DNA of 64,000 bases from Thermoprotei archaeon (GCA_021162845.1 JAGGXX010000027.1:1-64000), one strand, 5' to 3'; positions 51,152 through 61,115 are shown, counted from the stretch's first letter. The notes: generated from the sequence alone by a model not told the origin. Program-made: numbers and translations.

Positions 51152-52426
51152 ATGCCTTCCATAGAGGCGGCACTTAAGTGGATGCGCGAGGAGATGGGTA
51201 AAGTAGCTGAGATCGCTGTTTCAGCTCCGGGTAGGTTAGACTTCCTCAATACCCATCAGGATTACAAGGGATTGCCAGTAGTCTCCGTAGGTGTTAACTT
51301 GAGGACCTATGCGCTAGGGGCTCTTAGAGAGGATGATAAGGTAACAATAGCATCACGCAATCTCAAGGAAGAAGGACGAGAATATAGAGATGAGTTCAAC
51401 GTCAGCGGAATTAAATTAAAGGAGAGGGGCTGGTTTGGCAATTATCTGAGGGGGGCTGTAATAGCCCTTAAAAGGCGGGGGATCAGTATAGGGGGAATAG
51501 ATGTGGCCATATGGAGCGATGTCCCGATAGGAGGGGGGCTCGGCAGTAGCGCAGCGCTAACGGTGGCGTTCATAGGCCTACTTAATGAAGCCTATGAACT
51601 TGGCCTTACGAAGAGGGATGTGGCTGAGCTAGCCTATATAGCTGAACATGATATCCTAAGTATACCGTGCGGACGTTTGGATCAGTATGGCTCTGCTTAT
51701 GGCGGGATCATAAGGATAGAGGTTAAGCCTCCCTATAAGGTCGAGAGCATACCCTTCAGCTCTGGGAACTTCGTGGTATTGGATTCCGGTATAAGGCATA
51801 GTACCGCGGAGATACATCCTAGGAGACAAGCCGATATAAACGAGGGGCTAGCTGCACTCATGAATCTCCCGGACCTGCCTGGGGATCTGAGGAGTAAGCT
51901 TGGATTAAGGTATTATGAGCCCCTATGGGAGGAGATCGAGGAAGAGGAGATAGCGCCGTTCCTAGTGCATATCCCTGAGAGGCCAGCCCGTCGCATACTA
52001 TATACCATTAAAGTGCATAAGTCAACCGAATTAGCACTTAGGATAATGTGCGGGAAAGAAGTGAATAAGGACGAGGTACTAGGAGTGCTTGGTGAGAGGT
52101 GGAGAGAAGACATCGAAAGAGCATATCTTGAAAAGGGTGCTAGAAGGCAGATGATGCTCATAGGGATAATAATGAATCAGCAACACGAGCTAATGCGGGA
52201 TCTCTATGACTTGAGCCTCCCCGAATTGGAAAGACAACGCGATGCCGCTTTAAGAGCAGGAGCGCTAGGTGTGAAGATCTCAGGTGCAGGGCTAGGGGGC
52301 TCTCTAATAGCTTTAGTGGAGAATGAATCGATAGGTAATGAAGTCCTCAGAGCAGGAATAAGGGCTGGAGCTAAGAGGGGATGGGTTGTAAGAATAGATG
52401 ACGGACTACGAAAAGAGCCCCTTTAA
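51152..52426 (+). CDS. galK: Galactokinase-family GHMP kinase, non-canonical sugar-binding motif
   Basis: 424 aa; 'SAPGRLDFLNTHQDYKGLPVV', 'VPIGGGLGSSAALTVAF', 'GALGVKISGAGLGGSLIALV'. Confidence 0.82.
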   Translation: MPSIEAALKWMREEMGKVAEIAVSAPGRLDFLNTHQDYKGLPVVSVGVNLRTYALGALREDDKVTIASRNLKEEGREYRDEFNVSGIKLKERGWFGNYLRGAVIALKRRGISIGGIDVAIWSDVPIGGGLGSSAALTVAFIGLLNEAYELGLTKRDVAELAYIAEHDILSIPCGRLDQYGSAYGGIIRIEVKPPYKVESIPFSSGNFVVLDSGIRHSTAEIHPRRQADINEGLAALMNLPDLPGDLRSKLGLRYYEPLWEEIEEEEIAPFLVHIPERPARRILYTIKVHKSTELALRIMCGKEVNKDEVLGVLGERWREDIERAYLEKGARRQMMLIGIIMNQQHELMRDLYDLSLPELERQRDAALRAGALGVKISGAGLGGSLIALVENESIGNEVLRAGIRAGAKRGWVVRIDDGLRKEPL

Positions 52427-53721
52427 GGCTCAACGCGGAATCTATCCCTGGGGAATAATGAAGCTTCTCTTATGTTCTTAAGCCCTACTAGTTTCATGGT
52501 TAACCTCTCAGCCCCCAGCGCAAATCCCCCATGAGGCGGTGCTCCGTACCGGAATGCCTCGAGATAATATTTGAAGTTCTCTGGGTTAAGCCCCTTCTCT
52601 CTCATTCTTCTTATCAGCAGGTCATAGTTGTGGATCCTTTGGCCACCCGTGGATACCTCTAATCCTCTAAAGAGTAGGTCGAACGAACGGCCATAGGTCT
52701 CATCATATGGCATCGTGTAGAAGGGTCTCGAACTAAGCGGGAATAGATCCACGAAGGCGAGAGGTATCTCATGCATCTCCTGGACGTACTGGCATATGAG
52801 CTCCTCTCCTCTCTGATCCAGATCCTCGGCATGCTCGTACTCCCTCAAATTGAAATACTCAGATAGTATTTCCTTGGCCTCTGGAAACTTAAGACGAGGT
52901 ATCTTGTCGAAGTCAGGGATTGTGACGTTTAGTAGTTTTATCTCACGTCTGCAGTTCTCCTCCACTGATTTAAACATAAAACGTACCAGGCCCTCCTCTA
53001 AGTCCATTAAGTCATGCTCATCGCTTATGAAACCCATTTCTAGATCGAGGCTTACGTACTCATTAAGGTGCCGTGTCGTGCTATGCTTTTCAGCACGAAA
53101 GACAGGGCCTACCTCGAAGACCCTTTCAAAGCCAGCTATCACTGCTAGCTGCTTGTAGATCTGAGGGCTTTGAGCTAGGTACGCCTTTCTTTCAAAATAT
53201 TGTACTTCGAAAAGCTCAGCACCCCCCTCCGTACTCATAGCCACTATCTTCGGCGTATATATCTCTATGAAGCCCCTGGACCTGAGATACCTACGAAATG
53301 CATCTATAAGCTCAGCTTGTATCTTGAATACAGCCAAGTTCTCAGGTCTTTTAAGGTCAACTACACGGTATCGTAAACGGGTCCCTAACTCTGCGCCTAC
53401 TGCGCCCGTTACATCCAGGGGTAAAACCTCGGTTGCCCTATTAAGCACCGTCAATTCATCGGCTAGTACTTCGACGGGGGAGATCTTTGACTCGCTCTCA
53501 ACTACTAGGCCCGAGACCTCTACTACGTCCTCCATATTTAGCCTTCTTGCCTTTTGAAGGAGGTCCTGCCTCCCCTTTACGACTATTTGGACTAAACCTG
53601 AAGAATCTCTGAGTACTATGAAGGCGAGCTTGCCTAATACCCGCACCTTGTGTATCCAGCCATGAATCACGACCTTCCTGCCCTTAAGCCCTAAGAGATC
53701 CTTAATGAAGACCTTCTTCAA
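52423..53721 (-). CDS. aspS: Aspartyl-tRNA synthetase, archaeal type
   Basis: 432 aa; 'FRAEKHSTTRHLNEYVSLDLEM', 'GGFALGAERLTMKLVGLKNIREASLFPRD'. Confidence 0.92.
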   Translation of the reverse strand: MKKVFIKDLLGLKGRKVVIHGWIHKVRVLGKLAFIVLRDSSGLVQIVVKGRQDLLQKARRLNMEDVVEVSGLVVESESKISPVEVLADELTVLNRATEVLPLDVTGAVGAELGTRLRYRVVDLKRPENLAVFKIQAELIDAFRRYLRSRGFIEIYTPKIVAMSTEGGAELFEVQYFERKAYLAQSPQIYKQLAVIAGFERVFEVGPVFRAEKHSTTRHLNEYVSLDLEMGFISDEHDLMDLEEGLVRFMFKSVEENCRREIKLLNVTIPDFDKIPRLKFPEAKEILSEYFNLREYEHAEDLDQRGEELICQYVQEMHEIPLAFVDLFPLSSRPFYTMPYDETYGRSFDLLFRGLEVSTGGQRIHNYDLLIRRMREKGLNPENFKYYLEAFRYGAPPHGGFALGAERLTMKLVGLKNIREASLFPRDRFRVEP

Positions 53722-53758
53722 AGGCCTATCCCTCCAGAGAAATTGCGCCTAAAATGAT

Positions 53759-55066
53759 TTAAGTACTTACATCCTTCAAGAGGTTTAAAGTTGACGCCGT
53801 TATCAGTTCTTCGACATCAGGATTCACGATACATGCTGGTAAGGAGACCTCATAGCCACCTTCTTTGAAAGCCTTACTTATGGGTATGTACCCTGCGAAG
53901 GGGCCCACGTAACCAACGATCATGCAGGTGAGAGGATAGGAGTTACGCTTGATGCTGATACCTATTTCAACAAATGGTTCTCCAGGTAGCCCGATGATCA
54001 CCAGGTTACCTATTCGGAAGGCCTTTAACGTTACTTCTGCAATACCCGTAGGGAATAGGGCTCTTAACTTCCTTAACCATCTAGCTTTCGATATCTCAAG
54101 GCTTACGCTCAGCGCTTCCTTCGGTTTTACACCCTTTAGCTCGTTATAGCGAGCATATAACTTCCTAAGCTCATCATCCTCGATAGCCGGGAGATCTCTT
54201 AACCTGAGCCTTAACTCACGTTTGCTCACTTTAAGCTTGCATTCACCCATAGCTTCCGCTGAGTTTAGGAGCTTTAGGGCCTCGCCACTCATCGCGCGTC
54301 CCATTTTGATGGCATCCATAAAAGTGCCCATGGATCGTTCATATGGGCTCTCTAATCTCGTCCCTGGAGTGAAGGGATTTACGTCCCCACATGCCCCATT
54401 AAGGAATAGACATGTGTTTTTCTCCACGCTTTCGACGGTCCTTGAAACATAACCGGGATAGTCGGCGGAGATCATGAGGTTATTAGGGCCTAATACTACT
54501 GCATGACATGTGAAGTTCACCACAGAGGCTATGCTCCTCCCTCCAGCATCCTCCACCCCCATAGTGATTACTTCTTCATCTGTGATGCCATCAAGAGGTC
54601 TCCTCCTATTGATCGTCCAATTACGTACCATGCCCTTAGCGAAGCTAATCCTCGCCTTTTGCATGTTATTATAAGCGCTGATCAACGCTTGTGAGACATA
54701 AGCTGACAACAGGGATACATACTCATCCGTGAATTGATCTTCCATGCATGAATGTATGCCAAGCACGGAGGGACCTGAGTGCGTATGTACGGCAGCTAGG
54801 AGCACGGAATCCCCTGGAATACCCAATTCCCTCTGAGCAACGCGATAGACCGTTTCCGCAACCTGATAAGGCACGTATAGTAACTCCAGGGAGATAAGCG
54901 ATATGAACGTCTCATCATCGCTCAATATAAGGGTTCGGGCCTTTAGGTGATCATGAACTCCCTTCGAAGGCTTATCCCTTATCCCATATCCATCTAATGG
55001 AATACCTGCTGGCGGCGTTATCCTCACGCTTGCCGAGCCAGCTGATAGGAAGTTATTGCATTTCAT
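53759..55066 (-). CDS. Neutral/alkaline non-lysosomal ceramidase-type protein (paralog of 21373..22638)
   Basis: 435 aa; 'ASVRITPPAGIPLDGYGIR', 'AAVHTHSGPSVLG', 'VNFTCHAVVLGPNNLMISADYPGYV', 'LNGACGDVNPF', 'GLPGEPFVEIG'. Confidence 0.82.
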   Translation of the reverse strand: MKCNNFLSAGSASVRITPPAGIPLDGYGIRDKPSKGVHDHLKARTLILSDDETFISLISLELLYVPYQVAETVYRVAQRELGIPGDSVLLAAVHTHSGPSVLGIHSCMEDQFTDEYVSLLSAYVSQALISAYNNMQKARISFAKGMVRNWTINRRRPLDGITDEEVITMGVEDAGGRSIASVVNFTCHAVVLGPNNLMISADYPGYVSRTVESVEKNTCLFLNGACGDVNPFTPGTRLESPYERSMGTFMDAIKMGRAMSGEALKLLNSAEAMGECKLKVSKRELRLRLRDLPAIEDDELRKLYARYNELKGVKPKEALSVSLEISKARWLRKLRALFPTGIAEVTLKAFRIGNLVIIGLPGEPFVEIGISIKRNSYPLTCMIVGYVGPFAGYIPISKAFKEGGYEVSLPACIVNPDVEELITASTLNLLKDVST

Positions 55067-55092
55067 GAAGTAAAATGACGACGTTTCATCTA

Positions 55093-55707
55093 TTAAGGCT
55101 GATCTGAGGAATCCGAGCTAAGTATGCCCTGTTTCAGGAGGAGGTCAAGCGTTTTTCTTATAACTCTCCTTACTAGGCGCCTCTTTTCGAGACCCCCTAG
55201 TTCCTTAGCGGCCCTACGTAAGCTACCAGCTTTAGTTAGTAACCTGAGTATTTCCCGCTCTTCCTTAGAGAGGGGGATTTCATAACGAAGCGCTATACGT
55301 GCGATATCTGCTGGCCTGAAACCATGATAAATGGCGGCTTCATCTTCGTTCTCAGCAAGCTTTACAAGGCGAAAACGTATTATGGTCACATAATCGTTCT
55401 TCTTAATCTTAGGGTACATGCTCTTGAGCTCATTTAAGAGCTCTGCCTTGCTTGAGAATCCATCCCTTATGGCGTCCTTATGCGTGAGATCCTTGACCTT
55501 TTTATATTCGACATCCTCTATTATGGCCTTCCCTATAACATGTCCTCCGCCATGTATTATGATCTCCTTATACTTCGGAATAACTATGCCCCATCGAATG
55601 GTGGTCGTCTTCTCCCTCTGGAGTATCGTCGGTATGTACTTCCCTTTAACCATCAAATGCCTACCCAGGTAAACCCTTCGCAGTCTCCCCCTTCTCGAGG
55701 GCATCAA
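55093..55707 (-). CDS. ASCH domain protein with C-terminal HTH-like region
   Basis: 204 aa; 'GKYIPTILQREKTTTIRWG...GKAIIEDVEYKKVKDLTHKDAIRDGFSSKAELLNELKSMYP'. Confidence 0.75.
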   Translation of the reverse strand: MMPSRRGRLRRVYLGRHLMVKGKYIPTILQREKTTTIRWGIVIPKYKEIIIHGGGHVIGKAIIEDVEYKKVKDLTHKDAIRDGFSSKAELLNELKSMYPKIKKNDYVTIIRFRLVKLAENEDEAAIYHGFRPADIARIALRYEIPLSKEEREILRLLTKAGSLRRAAKELGGLEKRRLVRRVIRKTLDLLLKQGILSSDSSDQP

Positions 55708-57596
55708 CCTCCCCTAATCCTTGAAGCCCTCTCGCTAAACGATAGCTTAGCGTAGTCCCCTATTAAGACATAGGTCGCTACGGGACATGCCCTATTACAG
55801 AGGAGGCATCGATTGCATTTAAGAGCATCGATCTGGATGTCGGGTTCGACTTTCACGGCTCCCTTAGGACACCAGATCTCGCATAGCCCACAACGAGTGC
55901 ATAGGTTGGCCCTAGCTAGGAGGGTAAGGACTAAGGAAGCACTTTGACGTAGCCTATCCTCGGGTGCGCATATGCGGACTATACCATCCTTATTTACGTT
56001 AATGGCTATCTCTTTATCCTGTACGCAGATCCCATCCCTTCCCACCATAATACGTCCGCCGAGGAGCTTCAGTAGTTCCCTGGCCCTAAGTAAGCTTACA
56101 CCGCCGTTTATCCTCACGATAATCTGATCTCTTTCAAGCGATTGCACTATTACGTGAATGGCAGCTCGAGGTACGTTAAACTTTGACTGATCTATCCCTT
56201 CCTTATCTAAGAAGCGCTTGAAGTCACCAGGTAATCGTCTCCACCTCCATGCCCCATATCGAACCCACTCCTGAGGTAAGGAGTGCTTTTTAGCCCACGA
56301 GGTCAGGAACTCCTCCCAAGGCGTCCATAGCTCAGGATGCACTTCCTGGACTATGGCGAATTCAGCGAGCTCACAGGCAGGACATAACCAACATCCTATC
56401 CGATCTAAGCCTTGCCAGTAAAGGGTGTTCGCCTTAAGCCCATGTTTGAAGATGTACATCCACACGTCTAGGGCGGTCCAATCGTTTAAGGGGGCTATCA
56501 CTATGGCGTTGGGTATCCAGCGACTACGGGAGATAACGGGTATGGAAGCCCGACTTGCCGATTCGTATTTCCTCTGGCCTACTATGCTTAGCACACCACC
56601 CGGATAGTGGTCCTTGATGGCCTTGGCTATGGGGGCTAACTTACATACCTTACAGCACCATCGGTAATCTCTAGCCGGTGGGCCGAGCTTATGCATAGAG
56701 CTAAAGAACTTCCCGCCAGCTGATGCTATGATCACGTCTAACCCTAGGGACTCTCTTACCTTCTCGACGTTCTCTATGGTTTCGGGTAGCTCAATCCCGG
56801 TATCGTTAAATATAGCTTCGCTAAGTCCTACGCGTTCCGAACTTATGTGAGCTAACACGAGGCTGTCCTTGCCGCCGGAGAAGGAGATGAAGGCAGGCAA
56901 CCTGAACTTCTCTAGGCCATCATGTATCAATAGCTCCGCCTTATATGAGAGCATCTCTAAGCGATGCTCATTAGTGCGTATGGCATCCCTTATGGTGGAT
57001 GGGCGGTTTATATACCTAGGGGGGCTCGCCTTCCACGATTTAAGGACGTAAAGTCTTTGATTCCTTATAATCCTAGCCACGGCATGGTATTGGTCGTTCT
57101 TCGTGGCTACGGCTACAAACTTGCCCTTCTCATCTGGGAGTTGGGATTTAACTACATGTCCTCTATGTATGGTAAAACCGGGGGCTAATTTAGGCAAGTT
57201 TACTATGGCATAATAGCCCAGCTCCTCATATATCATCCTAGAAACGCCTTCGTAAAGGGGCTTAAATCTCCAATGACCCCCCTTGGGATCGTAGAAGCGA
57301 TGACCTATCACGGAGCCCCCTACGATGATCTCATCACCGGCATCGACGTAAGGCACCTTGTTCAGTAAGATCAGCTGATCACTTGGCAGGAGTAATGAGG
57401 TTAAGGAAGCATCTCCATACTCCCTGATGATCGCCTCTTCCGTTATCCGCCTATCAACACCCATCATGAACCGGACATCGCGTGGGGGAGTAGCTCTTAC
57501 CCTGATTATATTCCCCGGAGGCCGCCAACCCACTAATGGTACGTTTTTGTCCAAATCCCAGAAGATGTGAGCAGAAGGAGGGAGGCGAGGCTTCAT
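55704..57596 (-). CDS. PUA-like + PAPS reductase/ATP-pyrophosphatase-like + ferredoxin multidomain protein
   Basis: 630 aa; 'FISFSGGKDSLVLAHI', 'RWCCKVCKLAPIAKAIKD', C-terminal 'CTRCGLCEIWCPKGAV...CNRCLLCNRACP'. Confidence 0.87.
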   Translation of the reverse strand: MKPRLPPSAHIFWDLDKNVPLVGWRPPGNIIRVRATPPRDVRFMMGVDRRITEEAIIREYGDASLTSLLLPSDQLILLNKVPYVDAGDEIIVGGSVIGHRFYDPKGGHWRFKPLYEGVSRMIYEELGYYAIVNLPKLAPGFTIHRGHVVKSQLPDEKGKFVAVATKNDQYHAVARIIRNQRLYVLKSWKASPPRYINRPSTIRDAIRTNEHRLEMLSYKAELLIHDGLEKFRLPAFISFSGGKDSLVLAHISSERVGLSEAIFNDTGIELPETIENVEKVRESLGLDVIIASAGGKFFSSMHKLGPPARDYRWCCKVCKLAPIAKAIKDHYPGGVLSIVGQRKYESASRASIPVISRSRWIPNAIVIAPLNDWTALDVWMYIFKHGLKANTLYWQGLDRIGCWLCPACELAEFAIVQEVHPELWTPWEEFLTSWAKKHSLPQEWVRYGAWRWRRLPGDFKRFLDKEGIDQSKFNVPRAAIHVIVQSLERDQIIVRINGGVSLLRARELLKLLGGRIMVGRDGICVQDKEIAINVNKDGIVRICAPEDRLRQSASLVLTLLARANLCTRCGLCEIWCPKGAVKVEPDIQIDALKCNRCLLCNRACPVATYVLIGDYAKLSFSERASRIRGG

Positions 57597-57639
57597 AGCG
57601 ACGTTAAAGATAGTAACTTGGAGGGATTAAAGCGTACCG

Positions 57640-58797
57640 TTAGGTTTGAGGCGTAACTTCACGTGCCTTATACCGCTTCACCAATCTATACGTGATCATT
57701 ATGGAGAAGAAAAAGATGGGTAGCAGGGACACTATCATCATCCCCAAGAAGCGGTACTCATGCGCCTTGCTTAAGGAGTGCCTAAGAGTGCTCCTTAACC
57801 TAATGATAATATCTTGAAGTAAGTCTAAGGCTTCAGCGTACTCCCCTTTGCTGACTTTAAGGGAGGCCTTAGTTAGAATTTGAAATCCCCTTTCGCGCTC
57901 TTCGCTGCTCATATATTGCCTACAGGCATTAAGGAGCATAGCAGCTAAGTTTAACCTTTTGCTCAGAACTGAGGGATTGGGGGCCAGGATCATCGAGCTA
58001 ATGTAGAGTAACAGGGCACCGAATATACTAGCGTCCTCGGATAACTCTATTCTGGGACCTGAGAGGAGAACCGGGGATCCATTATAGATATCCAGGACTA
58101 TCATGGGGTAGCCCAGCATGGAGGCTATGTTGCCCTCTGCCTTTTCCGCTGCCGAAAGTTTGAAGAGGGGAAGGGCTATACCTCTGACATTCATGACCGG
58201 ACCATTAGTTTCGATGACCGTTATGTTGGCTGGAAGGAGGTCAGGGGATGGTGAATTCTCAGCTACTAATATCACATTGCCTATGTAGTTGGTGATGAAA
58301 GAAATCACGTTAGGAGCTATCCCCCAGCCTTCATAGCTCGGCTCGAGACTCTCAAAGTAGAGTATCATGCTAGTGGCCGCGTAGGCTCCAGCAGATATGC
58401 CTATGTATCCCCCTCCTAAAGCTAAGAAGCGCTTTAGCGCTACCTCTCCTTCCTTACCAAAGGATTCTACGTACTTCTGCCCGCTCTCTCCCTCAGGCAT
58501 TATCAGCAGGTCGTAAAGTAGGGGGAACACATCGCTTTTCAGGTCAGAGAGATCCACTATGCTCCACGCCAGGGATACGTTTCTTAGGGCTTCTGAGGAG
58601 TTCAACGCCTCCAGTAACTTCACTATCCTAGCCACGCTTGAGCGGTTAGCACCTGGTCCCCCGTAGATTGCCACGTCTAACTTTAACTTATGGCCGTCCC
58701 GTTCGTGTGTAGCGGAATAAGCCAGCCTTGAGGCCGGTATAAAGAAGATGGTAAGGACATAAGAGAAGATTAACAAGTACGGTATGACACTCCTCAA
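57640..58797 (-). CDS. Membrane-anchored BPL_N (biotin-protein ligase N-terminal, GATase1-like) domain protein
   Basis: 385 aa; signal/TM N-term, 'VAIYGGPGANRSSVARIVKLLE', 'LLIMPEGE', 'FLALGGGYIGISAGAYAA', C-terminal TM. Confidence 0.75.
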   Translation of the reverse strand: MRSVIPYLLIFSYVLTIFFIPASRLAYSATHERDGHKLKLDVAIYGGPGANRSSVARIVKLLEALNSSEALRNVSLAWSIVDLSDLKSDVFPLLYDLLIMPEGESGQKYVESFGKEGEVALKRFLALGGGYIGISAGAYAATSMILYFESLEPSYEGWGIAPNVISFITNYIGNVILVAENSPSPDLLPANITVIETNGPVMNVRGIALPLFKLSAAEKAEGNIASMLGYPMIVLDIYNGSPVLLSGPRIELSEDASIFGALLLYISSMILAPNPSVLSKRLNLAAMLLNACRQYMSSEERERGFQILTKASLKVSKGEYAEALDLLQDIIIRLRSTLRHSLSKAHEYRFLGMMIVSLLPIFFFSIMITYRLVKRYKAREVTPQT

Positions 58798-58798
58798 T

Positions 58799-60298
58799 CT
58801 AATCCTCCTCTAGACTTAGCAGCCTTCCTGATAGCTTCCACGTTATATTAGGCATGGGGATTACCTGTGGGGCAGGTCTTTCATGAGGCGCTACGGGAAG
58901 TGAAAGCCTTCTTATCGAGTAGGGTAAGCCCTTTAGGAGTAGTTCATCCACGTATCTCGTATCGTACTTCCCACTTACAAAGCGTTCATCGCTCATCACG
59001 GCCATGTGGAATGGGATGTTAGTCTTCACCCCCTCGATCACGAACTCCTCTAAGGCTCGTCGCATTCTGGCTATTGCCTTAGATCGATCTCTATCCCACA
59101 CTATCAACTTAGCTATAAGTGGATCATAGTACTCGCTGATCTGGGCCCCTGTGTAAACCCAGTCATCTACCCTAATACCGGGTCCACGTGGAGGTAAGTA
59201 ACAGTCTATCGTACCAGGCGAGGGCAGGAATCCGTTATAGGGATCCTCAGCATATATGCGGGCTTCTATGGCGTGGCCATTTGCAGTTATATCGCTCTGA
59301 TCTAACTCGAGCTCCATGCCAGCCGCTATCTTAATTTGCTCCTTAACTATATCCACTCCGACCAACATCTCTGTGACCGGATGTTCTACCTGGATCCTAG
59401 AATTAAGCTCCATAAAGAAGAAGCGCTCTTCATTCGGCACATATAGAAATTCTACGGTACCGGCATTCACGTAGCCAATAGCCTTTGCTACTCTAAGCGC
59501 AAGAGTTGTTACTAAGGCTCGTAAATCATCCCTTAAGGAGGGAGAAGGAGCTTCTTCAATCAGCTTTTGAAAGCGCCTTTGAATTGAACACTCGCGTTCG
59601 TACATGTGTATCACATTGCCTGCACTATCGGCCAGTATTTGGACCTCTATGTGTTTTGCATGAGGATAGAATTTCTCTATATAAAGGGCCTCATAGCCAA
59701 ATGCCGACCGAGCAAGTTCTAGACATACACGCATTGAGTCCTTCAGTTCCTCCGCGTTATGGCATACCTTCATGCCTACTCCTCCACCGCCGAAGCGCGG
59801 CTTAATCATCACAGGATAGCCTAATTTCTCTGCCTCCTCTAAAGCCTGATCTACGTCTTTCACTTCTTTAGAACTACCAGGGATAACGGGTACGCCTTTA
59901 CTCTTCAAGAATAGCTTGGCGTTCAGCTTGTCACCAGAGAACTCATGGACCCTCGCAGGAGGACCTATAAACGTTATGCCCTCTTCTTCGCATCTCCTGA
60001 CGAAGCGAGGATTTTGGGATAGGAAGCCATAGCCTGGGTGTATGGCGTCTACGTCCGCCTTCTTAGCTATTTGAAGTATTTTCTCTATGTTCAGATAGCT
60101 TTTTTCAGGCGAAGGCGAGCCTAGTGAAAAGGCTTCATCAGCCATGAGCACATGAAGAGACCTCCGATCAACGTTCGAGTAAATGGCAACTGTCCGTATA
60201 CCAAGCTCTTTACATGAACGTATTATCCGAACAGCGATCTCCCCTCGATTAGCTATTAGGATCTTATCGAAGAGAGACATAAGGACACTGAACCTCAA
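58799..60298 (-). CDS. accC: Biotin carboxylase subunit of acetyl/propionyl-CoA carboxylase
   Basis: 499 aa; 'KILIANRGEIAVRIIRSCKELGI', 'VMIKPRFGGGGVGMKV', 'FMELNSRIQVEHPVTEM'. Confidence 0.95.
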   Translation of the reverse strand: MRFSVLMSLFDKILIANRGEIAVRIIRSCKELGIRTVAIYSNVDRRSLHVLMADEAFSLGSPSPEKSYLNIEKILQIAKKADVDAIHPGYGFLSQNPRFVRRCEEEGITFIGPPARVHEFSGDKLNAKLFLKSKGVPVIPGSSKEVKDVDQALEEAEKLGYPVMIKPRFGGGGVGMKVCHNAEELKDSMRVCLELARSAFGYEALYIEKFYPHAKHIEVQILADSAGNVIHMYERECSIQRRFQKLIEEAPSPSLRDDLRALVTTLALRVAKAIGYVNAGTVEFLYVPNEERFFFMELNSRIQVEHPVTEMLVGVDIVKEQIKIAAGMELELDQSDITANGHAIEARIYAEDPYNGFLPSPGTIDCYLPPRGPGIRVDDWVYTGAQISEYYDPLIAKLIVWDRDRSKAIARMRRALEEFVIEGVKTNIPFHMAVMSDERFVSGKYDTRYVDELLLKGLPYSIRRLSLPVAPHERPAPQVIPMPNITWKLSGRLLSLEED

Positions 60299-60721
60299 TC
60301 ACAAGAAGAATAGAAACGGGCTAATAAGCGTGATGGAAGAAAAAAGATTAACACAAAACATTTTACAAGGAGACTATTCCACCGGAGGACCTCTCTTGAA
60401 GGGGAAGGTCTTCATACTCCACCACCCCTGGGCTCCTCGTATCTCCAATAAGTTGCATATGTAACGCAATATTTAAACATTTCGTTCATCGTATATTATT
60501 TTATAAATGTAAAGATCCAGAAATCTTAGAAACACACTTATCAAAGAATTCAGTTAGAAGGCGTTGCCTTAGATGATGTGTATTTATCATTCACTTAATG
60601 CAGGAATATCATTTATGTAAGCGTTACAAGGATAACGAAAAATATTCTCGTTCGATACGAGATTACGCGTTATTGGGAATGGCAGCAATCATGAGACGCG
60701 ATGTGCAACTCTTCAGCATTC

Positions 60722-61108
60722 TTATTCGAGGAGTACTAAGGGTTGATTTTGACGGACGCTTTCTGCCTCTCGTACTAAGAGCTTTTTCACGACTCCATTC
60801 ATGGGGCTTCTTACCTCCACCTGTGCTTTCATGGACTCCATTACGAGAAGGACATCGCCTTTCTTTACTTCATCACCTTCTCTAACTTTTATCGAGAGCA
60901 CTCTCCCGGGCATAGGGGCCCTTACTTCGCCTTTACGTACGATGGTTGGTGCTGGCAGGGTTCGCACCCTCCTTAAATTAGACGATAGGTCAGTGCTCTT
61001 AGAGAATGAGCTCGTAAGCTCTGAAAGCTTTCTCTCCATATCCTCTATCTCAACCTCAACCTCATATACTTTATCTTCTATGGTCACTCTGAACCGCCTA
61101 CGTTTCAT
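60722..61108 (-). CDS. Biotin carboxyl carrier protein
   Basis: 128 aa; 'VRAPMPGRVLSIKVREGDEVKKGDVLLVMESMKAQVEVRSPMNGVVKKLLVREAESV'; probable biotin site ESMKA. Confidence 0.92.
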   Translation of the reverse strand: MKRRRFRVTIEDKVYEVEVEIEDMERKLSELTSSFSKSTDLSSNLRRVRTLPAPTIVRKGEVRAPMPGRVLSIKVREGDEVKKGDVLLVMESMKAQVEVRSPMNGVVKKLLVREAESVRQNQPLVLLE

Positions 61109-61115
61109 CCTTTCA

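Noticed and set aside
60598-60885. 95-aa plus-strand ORF
   Set aside because: It runs into the BCCP gene on the opposite strand and has no recognisable motif
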